64,000 nucleotides of DNA from JAWKOK01 sp963848115 (GTDB lineage: Bacteria; Chloroflexota; Anaerolineae; Caldilineales; Caldilineaceae). The first letter of the stretch is position 1. Each line of letters opens with the position of its first letter. A model generated the notes under the pieces. That model had not been told where the DNA came from. It saw only the letters and a program-made list of their open reading frames with translations, and ran no database searches. Of the stretch, positions 28,301-36,434 are shown one piece after another. The stretch spans positions 12,758 to 76,757 of the forward strand of contig CAWKCP010000013.1 of assembly GCA_963848115.1 (NCBI GenBank), read 5' to 3'. Made by a program: the position numbers and the translations under genes.

Positions 28301-28407
28301 TTAGGCTTCTCCAAAATTAACTATACGGGAGTTGGCAAAGCCTCAAGCCATTCCAGACAAAGACCTCCTTGCCACGTATATTTATCTCTCTGGAATGGTC
28401 TTAGGGC
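28301..28407 (-). repeat. 107-bp dispersed element, copy 1, upstream of the MBL gene
   Basis: This element shares more than 80% of its bases with 39389-39495, including the block TATACGGGAG and the block AAAGCCTCAAGCCATTCCAG. Within it, CCATTCCAG pairs with CTGGAATGG, and AGGCTT pairs with AAGCCT, so it can fold into two hairpins. It lies about 31 bases before the MBL start; the second copy lies about 22 bases before another minus-strand gene. It may be a regulatory leader or a small MITE-like element. Confidence 0.75.
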
Positions 28408-28939
28408 CTGCCATGAATTCTCCTTCGCCATTTGCGAAATCCGTGCAATTCGTGGCCAGGATTTACGCTGAAGGCTGAAGTGAGCTTCACCATATCGATA
28501 CCTTGAGGACAGCCGCTTCGATATGAGCAATATAGCCGGTAGATGGCGACAAAGTGGCGACAGAGTGGCGACAGAGTGACGGCACGGGTTGCCGGGTTTT
28601 TGTTCAGGGATGGATGCTTCATTACAGAGAAGGAGGGGAAGCTCAGAGAAACAGAGGACGGAGAACGGCTGCCACACCCCGCAAACAATTCGGGGTGTTC
28701 AAGATGAGTTGAGCATTCGGGTAGCCGCAGCCTGAGCGTGTCGAAGGCGTAGGCGGGTTGATCCGGCTTCGATACTTCGACAGGCTAAGCACCGGCCAAG
28801 CTCAGCCTGCGCAACTTCCTAACCCCAGTAGTGGCCGCCCTTGGCGGAAAGTGCGCTGAATGGGTATGATGCTTGTCTCACCGTTGACCGTGGCGAGGCC
28901 AACTAAGTTTTTCGAAGACAGATCATTCAGGAGAAACCC
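28408..28939. other. Repeat-rich intergenic region between MBL and SDR genes
   Basis: I see no gene here. It holds three tandem copies of the 11-bp unit TGGCGACARAG (28544-28576). A short hairpin is formed by ACACCCCG and CGGGGTGT (about 28673-28700). An inverted repeat of the AGCCTGAGCGTGTCGAAGG ... CTTCGACAGGCT type lies near 28728-28790. The promoter of the minus-strand MBL gene must lie in the left part. Confidence 0.6.
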
Positions 28940-29669
28940 ATGAGACAACCACTTGCCGACAAAGTCGTGATCATTACCGGAGGAAGCTCGGGCATCGGCG
29001 CGGCCCGCGGCGCGGCTGCTGGTCGAGGATGGGGCCAAGGTCGTGTTGGCGGCGCGCTCGGCCGATAGACTGGCCTCACTGGCTGCGGAGCTCGGTCCGG
29101 CGGCGTTGGCTTTGACAATTGACGTGACTGTTGGGAGTGACGTCAAACAGATGGTCGAGCGTACGCTGGCTCACTTTGGCCGTGTCGACGTACTCTTCGC
29201 CAACGCTGGCATCTACATTCCGGGGCAAGTTTCTGAGGGCGATCCCGACGCCTGGGCCACGTTGATGGACGTCAACGTCGACGGCGTGTTGCGCTGCGTG
29301 CATGCCGTACTGCCGCATATGCTTGAACAGCGTTCGGGCGACATTCTGGTTACCAGTTCCATTTCGGGGCACAAAGATATCCACTGGGAGCCGATCTACA
29401 GCGCGTCCAAGCACGCAATCCAGACCTTCGTCCACACGCTGCGGCGCCAGGTAGCTGCAGCGGGCATCCGGGTCGGATCGATTGCGCCGGGTATGGTTGC
29501 TAACGAGCTGTGGGGCTTCACCGAGCAGGCGGCCATCGACGAGATGGTCGCCAAGCACGCCAGCCTGCGCTCGGAAGATGTGGCGGAGGCCGTGCTCTTC
29601 ATGATTGCCCAGCCGCCCCATGTGACCATTCGTGATCTGGTGATGTTGCCGCAGAATCAGGATCTGTAG
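28940..29669 (+). CDS. SDR-family oxidoreductase (frameshift near 29010)
   Basis: A short-chain dehydrogenase/reductase of about 242 residues. The ATG at 28940 has AGGAG at 28929-28933. It encodes MRQPLADKVVIITGGSSGIG with the TGxxxGIG nucleotide motif. Near 29010 the frame must shift by one base: the continuation ARLLVEDGAKVVLAARSADRL is in another frame. The rest is intact, with NAGIY, catalytic Ser in VTSSISG, and YSASK (Tyr and Lys). The closest look is to the YdfG/serine-dehydrogenase-like clade that ends ...IRDLVMLPQNQDL. It is the only plus-strand gene in this block and ends in a large hairpin, so it is probably an unrelated insertion among the minus-strand genes. Either a sequencing error or an early pseudogene. 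Confidence 0.8.
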
Positions 29670-29700
29670 ACCAGGGTTTCGGGTGGACCCGTTTGACATT

Positions 29701-29777
29701 CGATCCACGGAGGAGCACGAAGAGGCACGAAGGAAAGCCAATATCCTTCGTGCCTCTTCGTGCTCTTTCGTGGATCG
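29701..29777. terminator. Long hairpin after the SDR gene
   Basis: Arms 29701-29734 and 29744-29777 are inverted repeats: nine perfect pairs (CGATCCACG/CGTGGATCG), a 3-base internal loop, then 22 perfect pairs around GAGCACGAAGAGGCACGA. The loop is nine bases. It lies between convergent genes (SDR and helicase) and may terminate both. There is no T-run, so it may equally be a dispersed palindromic repeat. Confidence 0.75.
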
Positions 29778-29800
29778 CTTTTTTCTACCGTCGGCGTTTG

Positions 29801-32800
29801 CTAGTCGACGCCATGCCCGTCCTGCAGCCAGCCGGACACGATCACATCATCGCAACCGTCAATCGATTGGGCCAGATGTTGTTGAAGCGCCTCAGGTACA
29901 TCTGCACGCGGATCCTGAGCGTAGATCAGCGGCGCATGGGCATCCCCTGATCCCTTTTCTCCGGTGAACGGATTGACCGAGACTTCCCGGCTGTGTTTGG
30001 CGGCAATGCCTTCCCGCCGATGCCAGACCTTCTCGTTGCGGTCATAGATCACCTGGCTGGATGAACCGGTTGCCTTGACCAGTTCATAGATGTGGGTCAC
30101 TTTGTTGCGCTTTTCCAATAGGGCGACGGCTAGCGTGTGCCGTTCTTTTTGGCTGAGTGCAGACACGCCGTCCGCTGCCAGGCGTCTGCGTTGGGCCGGC
30201 GTCGCAATCTCTTCCAGAAGCGCCAGCAAAGCATCGTCCAGTTCGACTCCTTTGTCCTCTTCAGTCGTTGGGTCCGTGTCGCTTTCCGTTTCAGCCAGTA
30301 GATGATGACCGACCAGGATGGTCAACAACCGATAGCAATCATTGTTCCAGGAATGCCAGGCGCGGATGGCACGGCCGCGCAGTTGCTGCCAGGCTGTGAC
30401 GTTGCGCGTAGCCGTGGCGTCGATCAGCAGGTTGGGCTGGATCACATTCCATCCGGTGCGCGCCCAATTGGAGACGATGGCCAGGTTTACCGGCAGCGAC
30501 GCCTGGTCGACAATTCGGGCAGTGAGATCGTACATTAGCTGTTTTCGTTGCGAGCCGGAAGGCATGGTGACGACGAAGAACTTGCGGCGGGCGCCGCTTA
30601 CCTGCTCAACCTCGGCGACGTGGGCTTCCTGGAAGTGTACGGCAAGCAGACCATAGTCAAACAGGGTGCCGATCAGCCGTTTCAGATGCACATTGCGGCG
30701 ATCCAGTCGCGCCAGCAGACGATCGCCACTCATGCCCAGGCCCATCCGCTTCACCATACGGCGAACTGGGCGCAACACGTCGTGGTTGAAGACGGCGGGA
30801 CGCGCCGCATGCATGTGCTCCAAGGTCGGCACGAACTTGTCGAATCTGTTCGTGAATTCGGTCTGTAGCTGTGCTTGATCTGCTTCGGAGAGATCCAGGC
30901 CCGAAACAAGCAGATTGAAGATGGATTTGGCCACCTCGTCCTGCATCAACTCGGTACGGATGTAGTCAGCGATGCGAACCGTCAATGGATCATCGGGATC
31001 GTAGGACAAATACATCTCATTGGAGAGCGCCGCCATCACGGTGAAGCGTTCATCGCCCAGCATTTCGCTGAAGAGGCCGGCCAGGCCCTGATAGCCGGGG
31101 ACACTGATTCCATGCCGCCAGGGAATGTGGCGTCCACTGTCGAAGATGATGGTGCCGCTGATCTTGCGGGTGGCCTGTTCGGCTTCGATGATGGCTTTGA
31201 TGGTGGCGACCCGTCCCTCGCCCGTGCGCAGATACCATTCACTCAGGCCGTCGTAGAGACCGGCAATGGTTGTGGCCAGGAGATCCTTGGCGACCTCGGA
31301 TCGGGCGCTTACGGCAACGCCGGACTGGGGCAGAGCCGCCAGCTGTTGGGCATCCAGCACTGACGTGAAGCCCTCGGCGTGTAGGCGTGCCAGCGTTTTG
31401 GGCAGATAGACCAGCGTTGCCAGTTCTGACTTCACGGCTTCTAGTTCGTTTACGAGGGCGTTGAAGGCTGCCGCATCTGCACTGCACTCGCGCACCAGAT
31501 CGAGATCGGTCCAACCATGGGCGATCTGTAGAATGGTGACCAATCGGGCTTCGGTGATCTTTAGCCCCTCTGTGCCGGCTTCCCATTCGTTGAATCGCTT
31601 TCCAATCGCCGCCTGCCAGTCTGATCTCCCCCGGTACATGCCGAGCACATCATGGCCGAGGGCGATCCGTCTCTCCGTCGGGATATCGGCAAAAAGTTGA
31701 CGTAGGCGTTCCGCCCCCAACAGATCGAAGTAGAAGTGTAGGCCATCCTTGTACGCCTCAAGCAACTCTCGAATGCGGCCCTCTCGTTGCGAGTAGGCAA
31801 ATGGTACGCCCATCTCAGCGAAGGGAGCGACGAATCCGGCCGCCACCAGATCGTCCATGGGCACGCCGTAGGAAAGCTGAAGCCCAAGCGTTTCGAAACG
31901 GCCTCGATAGGCTTCCGCCGTGCCGGAGAAGCCGATGAGGCTGCGCAGACTCGTGTCTTGCTGCCAGCTGACCAGTAAACGTGTGACGTCTGCGGTCACG
32001 CTGTGCATGTCCTCGGCCACCTTGTGGACCTCGTCCAGGATGATATGCTGGACATCGGCTTGCTGAAGAAATTCTTCGACTGATTGGGCGTCAAAGCCGC
32101 CCTTGCCCGTCGGTGAGCCCAATTGTGAGAGCGCGGCATAGGTGACGAGGACGATCGCCGGATGTCGCCCGGTCAACTGCTGATAGTGGTAGAGGTCGGC
32201 GGGCGTGCCAGCAAAGATGATCTCCGGCGGCAGTTGCAGGCCGATGGGGTTATAGCAGAGTTCGTCGATCCATTGCTGCTGGTAGTTGTTGGTCGGCACT
32301 GCCACCAGAATCGAATGGCCGATCGACAGGGTGCGTAGCCAATCCTGGATACACATCATGCCGATGAGGGTCTTGCCGCTGCCGGTGGGCGCTTCGATGA
32401 TCTGACTCTGATAGACGCCTCGTCGAAAGGCATCGAATGCGGCATGCTGATAGGGGCGTGGGTAAGGTGAGTGCAGCAGGTCGTTAAACCGCCAGGTGGT
32501 GGTCCCGGCTACACTGGTGTCGACCAACATGTGAACGGTATTGAGAAAAAGTTCGGTTGTGTGGGGATCCCGATGCCCGGTGAGTTCCGAGAAGTCCGCC
32601 CTGAATGCCGTAGCCCGTTCGTCAATCGATTCCAACGATCCGTAGCCGGCCTCAGCAAATCGTGCGAAGAATGTCCTGCCGATCAGCGCGCGCAGGCCCG
32701 CCACATCCTTGTCCAACTCGATGTAGGCGCGATTGGTGCGTACATATCCATCATCCTCAGCCTCCACGTGCTGGGCCCGGGCCAATGTTTGCAGATGTTG

Positions 32801-33238
32801 GTGCACGTGATCTTCAGCAATACTGCCTAGCAGATCGAGATGGTTGGCCCGTTGATGTATGTCTGTGGGTGGGAGGGCAGGCGGCGTTTCCGCCAGCACG
32901 CGCATGACCAGATCGCGCACAAAATCGTCACGGCTGTGCTCGCTCAGTGCCAGCGGCAACGGGATTGTGTGGGGCGCAGTTCGATGCATCTGCATCATGC
33001 CCCGGTGCAGCGAGAGTAGGTTGTGCAGGGCGATCTGTACCAACGCTTCATCCTGACGGTGCAGACCGCTGTTGAGCACACGCAGGGTACGCCCATGGTA
33101 GCCGGCCAGGCGATAGAACGCAGACCGTTGGCGGTCGGCTCGCCCTGCTTCGACTGCTGCCTGGAAGCGACTGAGCGCCAGTTCAACCAGGCCCTGGGCC
33201 TGCCAATACGCCTTGTGGGGATGGGGCTTGCCGGTCAT
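29801..33238 (-). CDS. Large SF2 DEAD/DEAH-type helicase
   Basis: A 1145-residue protein. The N-terminal 270 residues are helical and hold no motif I know. The helicase core has Q-like PYPRPYQHAAFDAF, Walker A EAPTGSGKT (about residue 289), DEVH in HIILDEVHKVAEDM (about 410), and motif III-like GFSGTAEAYRG. A 450-residue insertion precedes the second RecA lobe, which shows IVSNWARTGWN, NLLIDATATRNVTAWQQLRGR (motif VI as QLRGRAIR). The architecture recalls restriction- or defence-associated helicases without a fused nuclease. A receiver-domain gene ends four bases upstream, so the two are likely cotranslated. Its position next to the CHAT/caspase genes suggests a place in the same conflict island; this is inference. 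Confidence 0.88.
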   Translation of the reverse strand: MTGKPHPHKAYWQAQGLVELALSRFQAAVEAGRADRQRSAFYRLAGYHGRTLRVLNSGLHRQDEALVQIALHNLLSLHRGMMQMHRTAPHTIPLPLALSEHSRDDFVRDLVMRVLAETPPALPPTDIHQRANHLDLLGSIAEDHVHQHLQTLARAQHVEAEDDGYVRTNRAYIELDKDVAGLRALIGRTFFARFAEAGYGSLESIDERATAFRADFSELTGHRDPHTTELFLNTVHMLVDTSVAGTTTWRFNDLLHSPYPRPYQHAAFDAFRRGVYQSQIIEAPTGSGKTLIGMMCIQDWLRTLSIGHSILVAVPTNNYQQQWIDELCYNPIGLQLPPEIIFAGTPADLYHYQQLTGRHPAIVLVTYAALSQLGSPTGKGGFDAQSVEEFLQQADVQHIILDEVHKVAEDMHSVTADVTRLLVSWQQDTSLRSLIGFSGTAEAYRGRFETLGLQLSYGVPMDDLVAAGFVAPFAEMGVPFAYSQREGRIRELLEAYKDGLHFYFDLLGAERLRQLFADIPTERRIALGHDVLGMYRGRSDWQAAIGKRFNEWEAGTEGLKITEARLVTILQIAHGWTDLDLVRECSADAAAFNALVNELEAVKSELATLVYLPKTLARLHAEGFTSVLDAQQLAALPQSGVAVSARSEVAKDLLATTIAGLYDGLSEWYLRTGEGRVATIKAIIEAEQATRKISGTIIFDSGRHIPWRHGISVPGYQGLAGLFSEMLGDERFTVMAALSNEMYLSYDPDDPLTVRIADYIRTELMQDEVAKSIFNLLVSGLDLSEADQAQLQTEFTNRFDKFVPTLEHMHAARPAVFNHDVLRPVRRMVKRMGLGMSGDRLLARLDRRNVHLKRLIGTLFDYGLLAVHFQEAHVAEVEQVSGARRKFFVVTMPSGSQRKQLMYDLTARIVDQASLPVNLAIVSNWARTGWNVIQPNLLIDATATRNVTAWQQLRGRAIRAWHSWNNDCYRLLTILVGHHLLAETESDTDPTTEEDKGVELDDALLALLEEIATPAQRRRLAADGVSALSQKERHTLAVALLEKRNKVTHIYELVKATGSSSQVIYDRNEKVWHRREGIAAKHSREVSVNPFTGEKGSGDAHAPLIYAQDPRADVPEALQQHLAQSIDGCDDVIVSGWLQDGHGVD

Positions 33239-33242
33239 GATC

Positions 33243-33653
33243 TTACCTTTCCTGGTCTGTAGGGTCGGCCAACACAGCTTCCGCCAACCCCGCTCGGATC
33301 AGGTTGACACGGATACGCTCCAGCAAGCCCTGCGGACTGAATGGCTTGGTCACATAGTCGACAGCCCCGGCAGAGAGTGCAGCGGCAATCTCCTCATCCG
33401 CAGTCTTGCCGGACAGAACCAGCGTCAGTGGCTGGGACGATTTGTCTGCCCCGAGGCGAGAGAGCAGATCGATTCCATCCACATCCGGAAGCAGAAGCTC
33501 GGTGATGACCAGATCCGGCTGCTCTATTTCGGCGAGTGCAAGGGCCTCCTGGCCGTCTCTGGCCTGGGCAACTTCATATCCTGCGCCATTGAGCTTGATG
33601 CGTAAGAGGCGCAGTACGTCGTTATCTTCATCCACGATCAGTATCTTGGTCAT
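33243..33653 (-). CDS. Stand-alone receiver protein with Glu at the phospho-acceptor site
   Basis: I start at the ATG at 33653 (136 residues), which has GGGAAGAG upstream; a start at 33680 adds nine residues. A CheY-like receiver domain fills the protein: acidic pair in ILIVDEDND (Asp8, Glu9, Asp10), Ser81 in VLSGK and Lys103 in YVTKPF are conserved. The phospho-acceptor Asp is replaced: the strand reads DLVITELLLP with Glu52 where Asp is expected. Glu at this site often mimics the phosphorylated state. No histidine kinase is nearby. The stop codon lies four bases before the helicase start, so it is part of the helicase operon. Confidence 0.88.
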   Translation of the reverse strand: MTKILIVDEDNDVLRLLRIKLNGAGYEVAQARDGQEALALAEIEQPDLVITELLLPDVDGIDLLSRLGADKSSQPLTLVLSGKTADEEIAAALSAGAVDYVTKPFSPQGLLERIRVNLIRAGLAEAVLADPTDQER

Positions 33654-33960
33654 CTCTTCCCTCTCCCTGTTTGACGGCAAACGAACCCCTCAATCCGGAT
33701 AGCGCATCCGGGGCACTCCATACAATGAAACGGCCGGGTTCAACCTTGTATACCAGATCCAGGCCATGGAAGCCAAGTTGCGGTACCAGCGCGAGTGCCG
33801 CCGTGCCATGCCTGCGAAAGGGCCGTTGCATGCTTTACCATCCGCGGCAGAACCAGCGCCCGCCCATCAGCACGACCACCGACGGGTGCCTGTCGCACAG
33901 GCTGCTGCCAGTAGTTCCTGTTGTGTGTTGGGTAGATCGAGAATTGTGCTGAAAATTACG
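33628..33960 (-). pseudogene. Remnant of a GH3 beta-glucosidase-type gene
   Basis: Two pieces of a GH3 enzyme are visible on the minus strand. From about 33940 the text reads LDLPNTQQELLAAACATGT in one frame and then HPSVVVLMGGR in the next, matching the GH3 C-domain segment LPxxQxxLLxAVAxTGxPVVVVLxxGR. From about 33835 it reads LALVPQLGFHGLDLVYKVEP and RFIVWSAPDALSGLRGSF, matching the end of the Fn3-like domain (VEPGxFxVxxGxxSxxxxLxGSFxV). The region in between, close to 200 residues in intact enzymes, is missing. Frameshifts and the deletion make this a clear relic. It overlaps the start region of the receiver gene. Confidence 0.6.
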
Positions 33961-33975
33961 GCATGATTGGCAGAA

Positions 33976-34009
33976 TTGACCTACACTTTTGATTTGGACA
34001 ATATATTGT
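33976..34009 (+). promoter_or_regulatory. Putative promoter with palindrome upstream of pdhA
   Basis: TTGACC at 33976-33981 is followed, 17-18 bases later, by an AT-rich block containing a perfect 12-bp palindrome ACAATATATTGT (33998-34009). A second half, ACAATATTG, follows at once. The palindrome would overlap the -10 region and is a good candidate operator for the pyruvate dehydrogenase operon, about 35 bases before the chosen start of pdhA. Confidence 0.4.
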
Positions 34010-34042
34010 GACAATATTGCATTTAGAGCGGGAGTCTTGGAA

Positions 34043-35086
34043 ATGACGGCAGAGCAGATAGTTGACATTCAGCCCTCTCGGCAAGTCGAAAACGAGACGC
34101 ACAATGTTACATTGAGTACGGAGAAGATGGTGCAGGGATATCGTTCCATGCTCCTAATCCGTCGCGTCGAAGAGTCGTTGTTAGAACTGGCCGAGTCCGG
34201 CCAGATTGGGGGCGCAATGCACACGGCGATTGGTCATGAAGCCAACGCAATTGGTATGGCGGCTGCTTTGCGTCCAACTGACTACGTAACATGCACATAT
34301 CGCGGTCATCATCATGCCCTGGCACGTGGCATGGATCCCAAAGCTGCCATCGCCGAGGTGCTTGGCAAGTCAGACGGCTTCGCCAAGGGCAAAGGCGGCT
34401 CCATGCATTTTGTGGACCCATCCATCGGCATGATGGGGGCCAATGGCATCGTCGGTGCGCAGGTTCCACAGGCCGCCGGTTTGGCGCTGGCCAGCAAGCT
34501 GCGCGAAGAAGATCGAGTGGCGATCACTTTCTTTGGAGACGGCGCGATCTTCCAGGGCGTGATGCACGAAACCTTCAATATGGCCCAGAAGTGGAAACTC
34601 CCGGTCATCTTCTACTGCGAGAACAATCGCTACTCGGAGATGACCCCAATTGACAGCACTTCGTCGGTTGACGAGCTTTATCGCTTTGTGCACGCCTACG
34701 GAATGTACAGCGTACAGATCAACGGCAACGATGTGGAGGAAGTCTATCAGGCCGTCTCCGCTGCCGCCGAGCGTGCGAGAGCCGGTGAAGGACCGACCTT
34801 CATCGAAGGGCTGACCTATCGCCTGGCGGGTCATATGGCCGGTGACCTGGAGACCTATCGCACGCCAGAAGAGATCGACGAGGAGCGACGTCGAGAGCCA
34901 TTGGTCCTACTCAGGCAGCGACTGCTGGACGATGGGGCTTCTGAGGCGGAACTGGAGAAGATCGAGGCAGAAGTTGAGGCCGAGGTTTCCGAAGCCATCG
35001 AGTTCGCCGTGGCGAGCCCATGGCCCGAATCTGAGCGAGACATATACGGACGTCTATGCGCCGTAGAAAGGATCAGCCACAGATGA
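34043..35086 (+). CDS. pdhA: Pyruvate dehydrogenase E1 alpha subunit
   Basis: The E1 alpha subunit, with E1 beta, decarboxylates pyruvate using thiamine diphosphate. I start at the ATG at 34043 (347 residues), preceded by GGGAG; an earlier ATG at 33989 lies within the promoter-like region. Motifs: MHTAIGHEANAIGMAAAL, TYRGHHHALARG, FAKGKGGSMHF, then the ThDP-binding motif GDGAIFQGVMHETFNMAQKW with the terminal asparagines in YCENNRYSEMT. The phosphorylation-loop region YRLAGHMAGDLETYR is present. The next gene encodes E1 beta, followed by E2. A branched-chain 2-oxoacid role is possible, but the sequence best fits PdhA/AcoA-type enzymes. The 340-base gap to pdhB is unusually long and contains repeats. 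Confidence 0.92.
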   Translation: MTAEQIVDIQPSRQVENETHNVTLSTEKMVQGYRSMLLIRRVEESLLELAESGQIGGAMHTAIGHEANAIGMAAALRPTDYVTCTYRGHHHALARGMDPKAAIAEVLGKSDGFAKGKGGSMHFVDPSIGMMGANGIVGAQVPQAAGLALASKLREEDRVAITFFGDGAIFQGVMHETFNMAQKWKLPVIFYCENNRYSEMTPIDSTSSVDELYRFVHAYGMYSVQINGNDVEEVYQAVSAAAERARAGEGPTFIEGLTYRLAGHMAGDLETYRTPEEIDEERRREPLVLLRQRLLDDGASEAELEKIEAEVEAEVSEAIEFAVASPWPESERDIYGRLCAVERISHR

Positions 35087-35099
35087 CTCCACTGAAAGA

Positions 35100-35340
35100 A
35101 CAGAAAATTAGCCACAGATGGACACAGATAAACGCAGATGAAGAGCATTTTTCTCCGCTTTTCCTCTGTGAACTCTGTGCCCCCTCCGTGCCTCCGTGGT
35201 GAACTTGACCTTTTTGCAGTAGAGCCACAGATTTCCACAGATGAAGTCGGATAGCCACAGATAAAACCTGATGGCACAAGAATGACTCGAATATCATCTG
35301 TGAGTATCATTTATCCATCTGTGGAAATCTGTGGCAAGAA
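35100..35340. repeat. Repeat region between pdhA and pdhB with a perfect 20-bp inverted repeat
   Basis: Arms 35224-35243 (GCCACAGATTTCCACAGATG) and 35316-35335 are perfect inverted repeats. Further CCACAGAT/CACAGATA motifs lie near 35111-35140, with CTCTGTG, CTCCGTG and CGTGGTG nearby, the same motif family as at 6405-6575. There is no coding frame. If transcribed it would form a long hairpin between two genes of one operon and could reduce downstream expression. Confidence 0.75.
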
Positions 35341-35426
35341 GTGCCTTTTGCACTATGACCTAAGATCACCCGTGGCCCATATTGATGTGTGCTACAGACA
35401 AATTTGACAGCGAGGCCCGTATAAAA

Positions 35427-36434
35427 ATGCGAACGACAACCTATATTCAAGCGATCAATGAAGCGTTACGTGAGTCCATGCGCGAGGACGACCAGGTCTT
35501 CCTTATGGGAGAGGATATCGGGGCCTACGGGGGACTCTTCCGGGTAACCCGTAAACTATTCGACGAGTTTGGCCCTGAGCGAGTGCTCGACACGCCGATC
35601 AGCGAGCAGGGTTTCATGGGCATGGCTGTCGGCGCGGCCACTGTCGGCATGAGACCTGTGGTAGAATTGATGTACATGGACTTTTTTTTGGTCTGCGCCG
35701 ATCAGATCTTTAATCAGGCGGCCAAGATGCATTATATGACCGGCGGGTTGCTCAACGTCCCGATGGTTATCCGCGGCCAGCATGGCGGCGGCAAGGGCTA
35801 CGGGTCGCAGCACAGTCAGTCTGTAGAGAGCGTGTTTGCGCACTTCCCCGGCATCAAGGTCGTCGCGCCGTCAACGCCTTACGATGCCAAGGGTCTGTTG
35901 CTCTCTTCCATTCGGGACAACAATCCAGTGCTCTTTTTAGAACATAAGATGCTCTACTTTACACGGGGTGAACTGCCCGATCTGGATGAGCCGTACAGCG
36001 TGCCGCTGGGCGTAGCCGACATTAAACGCGAGGGCGCCGACCTGACGCTAGTGACCTTCAGTTATTCGCAATTGCAGGCCCAAGAAGCGGCAGAGGAACT
36101 TGAAGCCGAATACGGCATTGACGTCGAAATCGTCGATCTGCGCACCATTGTGCCGTTGGACATGGAGACCGTGTACAATTCGGTTGCCAAGACCGGTCGC
36201 CTGTTAGCGGTTCATGAGTCTCAGTCCAACGTCGGTATCGGTGCTGAGATTGTCGCCCGTATCTATGAGGAAGCGCCGCATCTGCTGACGAGCCCGGCAC
36301 GACGGCTGGGCATGGCCCCTGCGCCAATTCCCGTTTCGCAGCCGCTGGAACAGCAGCTGCTACCCTGGAAAGAACAGATCAAGGCAACGGTCGTAGAAAT
36401 GATGGAGGCGACACCGACATGGCAACTGAACTAA
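35427..36434 (+). CDS. pdhB: Pyruvate dehydrogenase E1 beta subunit
   Basis: Encodes 335 residues from the ATG at 35427; a start at 35382 adds 15 residues that do not fit the family. The beginning MRTTTYIQAINEALRESM is the standard E1 beta start. It continues with FLMGEDIGAYGGLFRVTRKL, DTPISEQGFMGMAVGAA, VELMYMDFF and RGQHGGGKGYGSQHSQSVE, and ends with the transketolase C-domain (ALITYGS-like LVTFSYSQLQAQEAAEELE and VEIVDLRTIVPLD). The Glu of SEQGF lies near the ThDP. The 3' end overlaps pdhC by 16 bases, so translation is likely coupled. Confidence 0.93.
   Translation: MRTTTYIQAINEALRESMREDDQVFLMGEDIGAYGGLFRVTRKLFDEFGPERVLDTPISEQGFMGMAVGAATVGMRPVVELMYMDFFLVCADQIFNQAAKMHYMTGGLLNVPMVIRGQHGGGKGYGSQHSQSVESVFAHFPGIKVVAPSTPYDAKGLLLSSIRDNNPVLFLEHKMLYFTRGELPDLDEPYSVPLGVADIKREGADLTLVTFSYSQLQAQEAAEELEAEYGIDVEIVDLRTIVPLDMETVYNSVAKTGRLLAVHESQSNVGIGAEIVARIYEEAPHLLTSPARRLGMAPAPIPVSQPLEQQLLPWKEQIKATVVEMMEATPTWQLN

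Noticed and set aside
33628..33831. Possible histidine kinase C-terminus upstream of the receiver gene
   Set aside because: GTAALALV followed by VEPGRF first suggested a kinase ATPase end, but the same stretch plus LRGSF and the upstream LPNTQQELLAAACATGT match a GH3 glycosidase better. No kinase N, G1 or G2 box is present.
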